From: Lachnospiraceae bacterium
Lineage (GTDB): Bacteria; Bacillota; Clostridia; Lachnospirales; Lachnospiraceae
Assembly: GCA_015057665.1 (NCBI GenBank)
Contig: SVDY01000018.1
Span: forward strand, 1-42,417
Direction of reading: 5' to 3'
DNA: 42,417 nt
Within the stretch, counting starts at the first letter, position 1; each line of letters opens with the position of its first letter. The notes beneath the pieces are model-generated. The model ran no database searches and had not been told where the DNA came from. It saw nothing but the letters and a program-made list of their open reading frames with translations. Made by a program: the position numbers and the translations under genes. This document shows, one piece after another, positions 41,366 through 42,417 of the stretch.

Positions 41366-42417
41366 ATGGCAAAGAATAAAAAGAAAACAAATCCTAACAA
41401 AGCCAAACTGACTCCGGGCGGAATTTTACTTCGTGTAATTCTCATTGCCCTTGTTGTCGGCTTTGTTATCTATCCAAACATTAATATTATTACACAGGTT
41501 CTTTTTGAAGATGGTGCATTTACAGCAACACCTTTCTTAAAGCTTATGAAGTCCAAACGTGCGGTTAAATGTGTAATTAACTCCTTTGTTCTCGGTGTTG
41601 CACTTACTATCTCCGTTAACGTTGTAGGTATCTTATCTGTATTAATCACTGACTACTGGGATATTAAAGGCGCAAAATTCTTACGTCCTGCTTATATGAC
41701 ATCTTTAGTATACAGTGGTGTAGTACTTGCTTCCGGATACCTTTATGTATATGGTAAAAATGGTGCTATTACACAGCTTCTTATGTCTATTAATCCTGGT
41801 ATGGACGCAGGCTGGTTTACCGGTTTCTGGGCAGTTCTTTTCATGATGACATTTGCATGTACATCCAACCATGTAATCTTCTTAAAGAATGCAATTCATG
41901 GTCTTGATTATCATACTATTGAAGCAGCACATAACATGGGTGCAAGTGATGCGAAGATTTTATTCCAAATCGTACTTCCATCCCTGTTACCTACAATTTA
42001 TTCCCTCTCTATCATGACTTTCTTAACAGGTCTTTGTGCTTTATCCGGTCCTGCTATGGTAGGTGGAGAATTCCAGACAATCAACCCAATGATCGTATCT
42101 TTTGCTAACTCTCCAGGTTCCCGTGACCTTGCAGCAGTTCTTGCTATGGTACTTGGTCTTGCAACTATCTTCCTTATTGTTATCCTCAATAAGTTGGAAA
42201 GTAAAGGTAACTTCATCTCCGTATCCAAGACAAAAGCGAAGATGAGAAAACAGAAACTCCGCAACCCTGTTGCAAATGTAATTGCACATATCGTTGCTTA
42301 TGCTATGTTTGTTATTTACATGCTTCCTATCTGCTTTGTAATTATCTTCTCCTTCCAGGAATCCATGGCAGTTAAGACATCTAAATTCAGCTTTAGCACA
42401 TTTACAATCGAACATTA
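41366..42417 (+). CDS. ABC transporter permease (FbpB/PhnU type), 3' end missing
   Basis: Partial: 350 codons then the window ends. The start is ATG 41366 behind AGGAGG. Hydrophobic segments include residues about 22-42 and at least five more, with an EAA loop EAAHNMGASDAKIL from residue 186. After a first permease module of about 270 residues, a lysine-rich linker and a new transmembrane segment begin, as in double-module permeases of the iron/phosphonate type. A second permease gene may therefore be unnecessary. The complete protein should be about 550 residues. Confidence 0.88.
   Translation, partial: MAKNKKKTNPNKAKLTPGGILLRVILIALVVGFVIYPNINIITQVLFEDGAFTATPFLKLMKSKRAVKCVINSFVLGVALTISVNVVGILSVLITDYWDIKGAKFLRPAYMTSLVYSGVVLASGYLYVYGKNGAITQLLMSINPGMDAGWFTGFWAVLFMMTFACTSNHVIFLKNAIHGLDYHTIEAAHNMGASDAKILFQIVLPSLLPTIYSLSIMTFLTGLCALSGPAMVGGEFQTINPMIVSFANSPGSRDLAAVLAMVLGLATIFLIVILNKLESKGNFISVSKTKAKMRKQKLRNPVANVIAHIVAYAMFVIYMLPICFVIIFSFQESMAVKTSKFSFSTFTIEH

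Overview
The window reads as a chromosomal core segment of a low-GC, spore-forming anaerobic Firmicute, most likely a Lachnospiraceae-type Clostridium. The evidence is the rel / metallo-beta-lactamase / hemZ / hisS / aspS order, the comM-dprA-topA-codY block, the ireB-ruvX-yrzB / trmR / U32 block, an uninterrupted sigK, and a spoVAD-spoVAE pair. All genes run left to right except one small Crh/HPr-like gene at 26051-26290. I see no tRNA, rRNA, CRISPR array, insertion sequence, phage gene or known riboswitch. No gene-free stretch exceeds 300 bases; the longest are 1453-1726, 40119-40348 and 25828-26050, and each holds terminators, promoters or repeats listed below.

Layout. 1-1452: pyrBI (aspartate transcarbamoylase) behind a leader with competing hairpins. 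1640-10150: stringent-response and translation block (rel, MBL hydrolase, hemZ, HD-GYP protein, hisS, aspS). 10293-11570: galactokinase-family enzyme with a variant signature. 11734-19301: DNA uptake/processing and nutrient sensing (comM, dprA, topA, codY) followed by a DUF262 gene. 19447-22376: hflX and glgA. 22575-25827: an unrecognised membrane-anchored coiled-coil protein, then a cysteine desulfurase with thiI (tRNA thiolation). 25869-26356: hairpin-rich convergent region and the Crh-like gene. 26432-33436: RNA-centred genes (mtaB, ireB, ruvX, yrzB, RNase J, a YlbF-family partner, a truncated MltG-like protein, trmR, U32/TrhP). 33439-36443: a PfkB sugar kinase and a fusion of glycerophosphodiester phosphodiesterase to a YihS/AGE-type aldose-ketose isomerase. 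36574-38854: sporulation genes sigK, spoVAD, spoVAE. 38904-42417: an ABC importer (lipoprotein, ATPase, permease cut by the right edge).

How they fit. Several neighbours plausibly act as pairs: desulfurase with ThiI, TrmR with TrhP on wobble uridine, RNase J with YlbF, and CodY and Rel as GTP/(p)ppGpp-linked starvation regulators. The most novel-looking unit is the kinase plus GDPD-isomerase fusion. On paper it could release a sugar from a glycerophospho-sugar, isomerise it to the ketose and phosphorylate it. The isomerase-plus-PfkB pairing resembles the first two steps of the YihS/YihV sulfoquinovose route, but nothing here proves the substrate. The downstream importer may or may not be linked. 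All calls come from reading motifs by eye; no database search was run.
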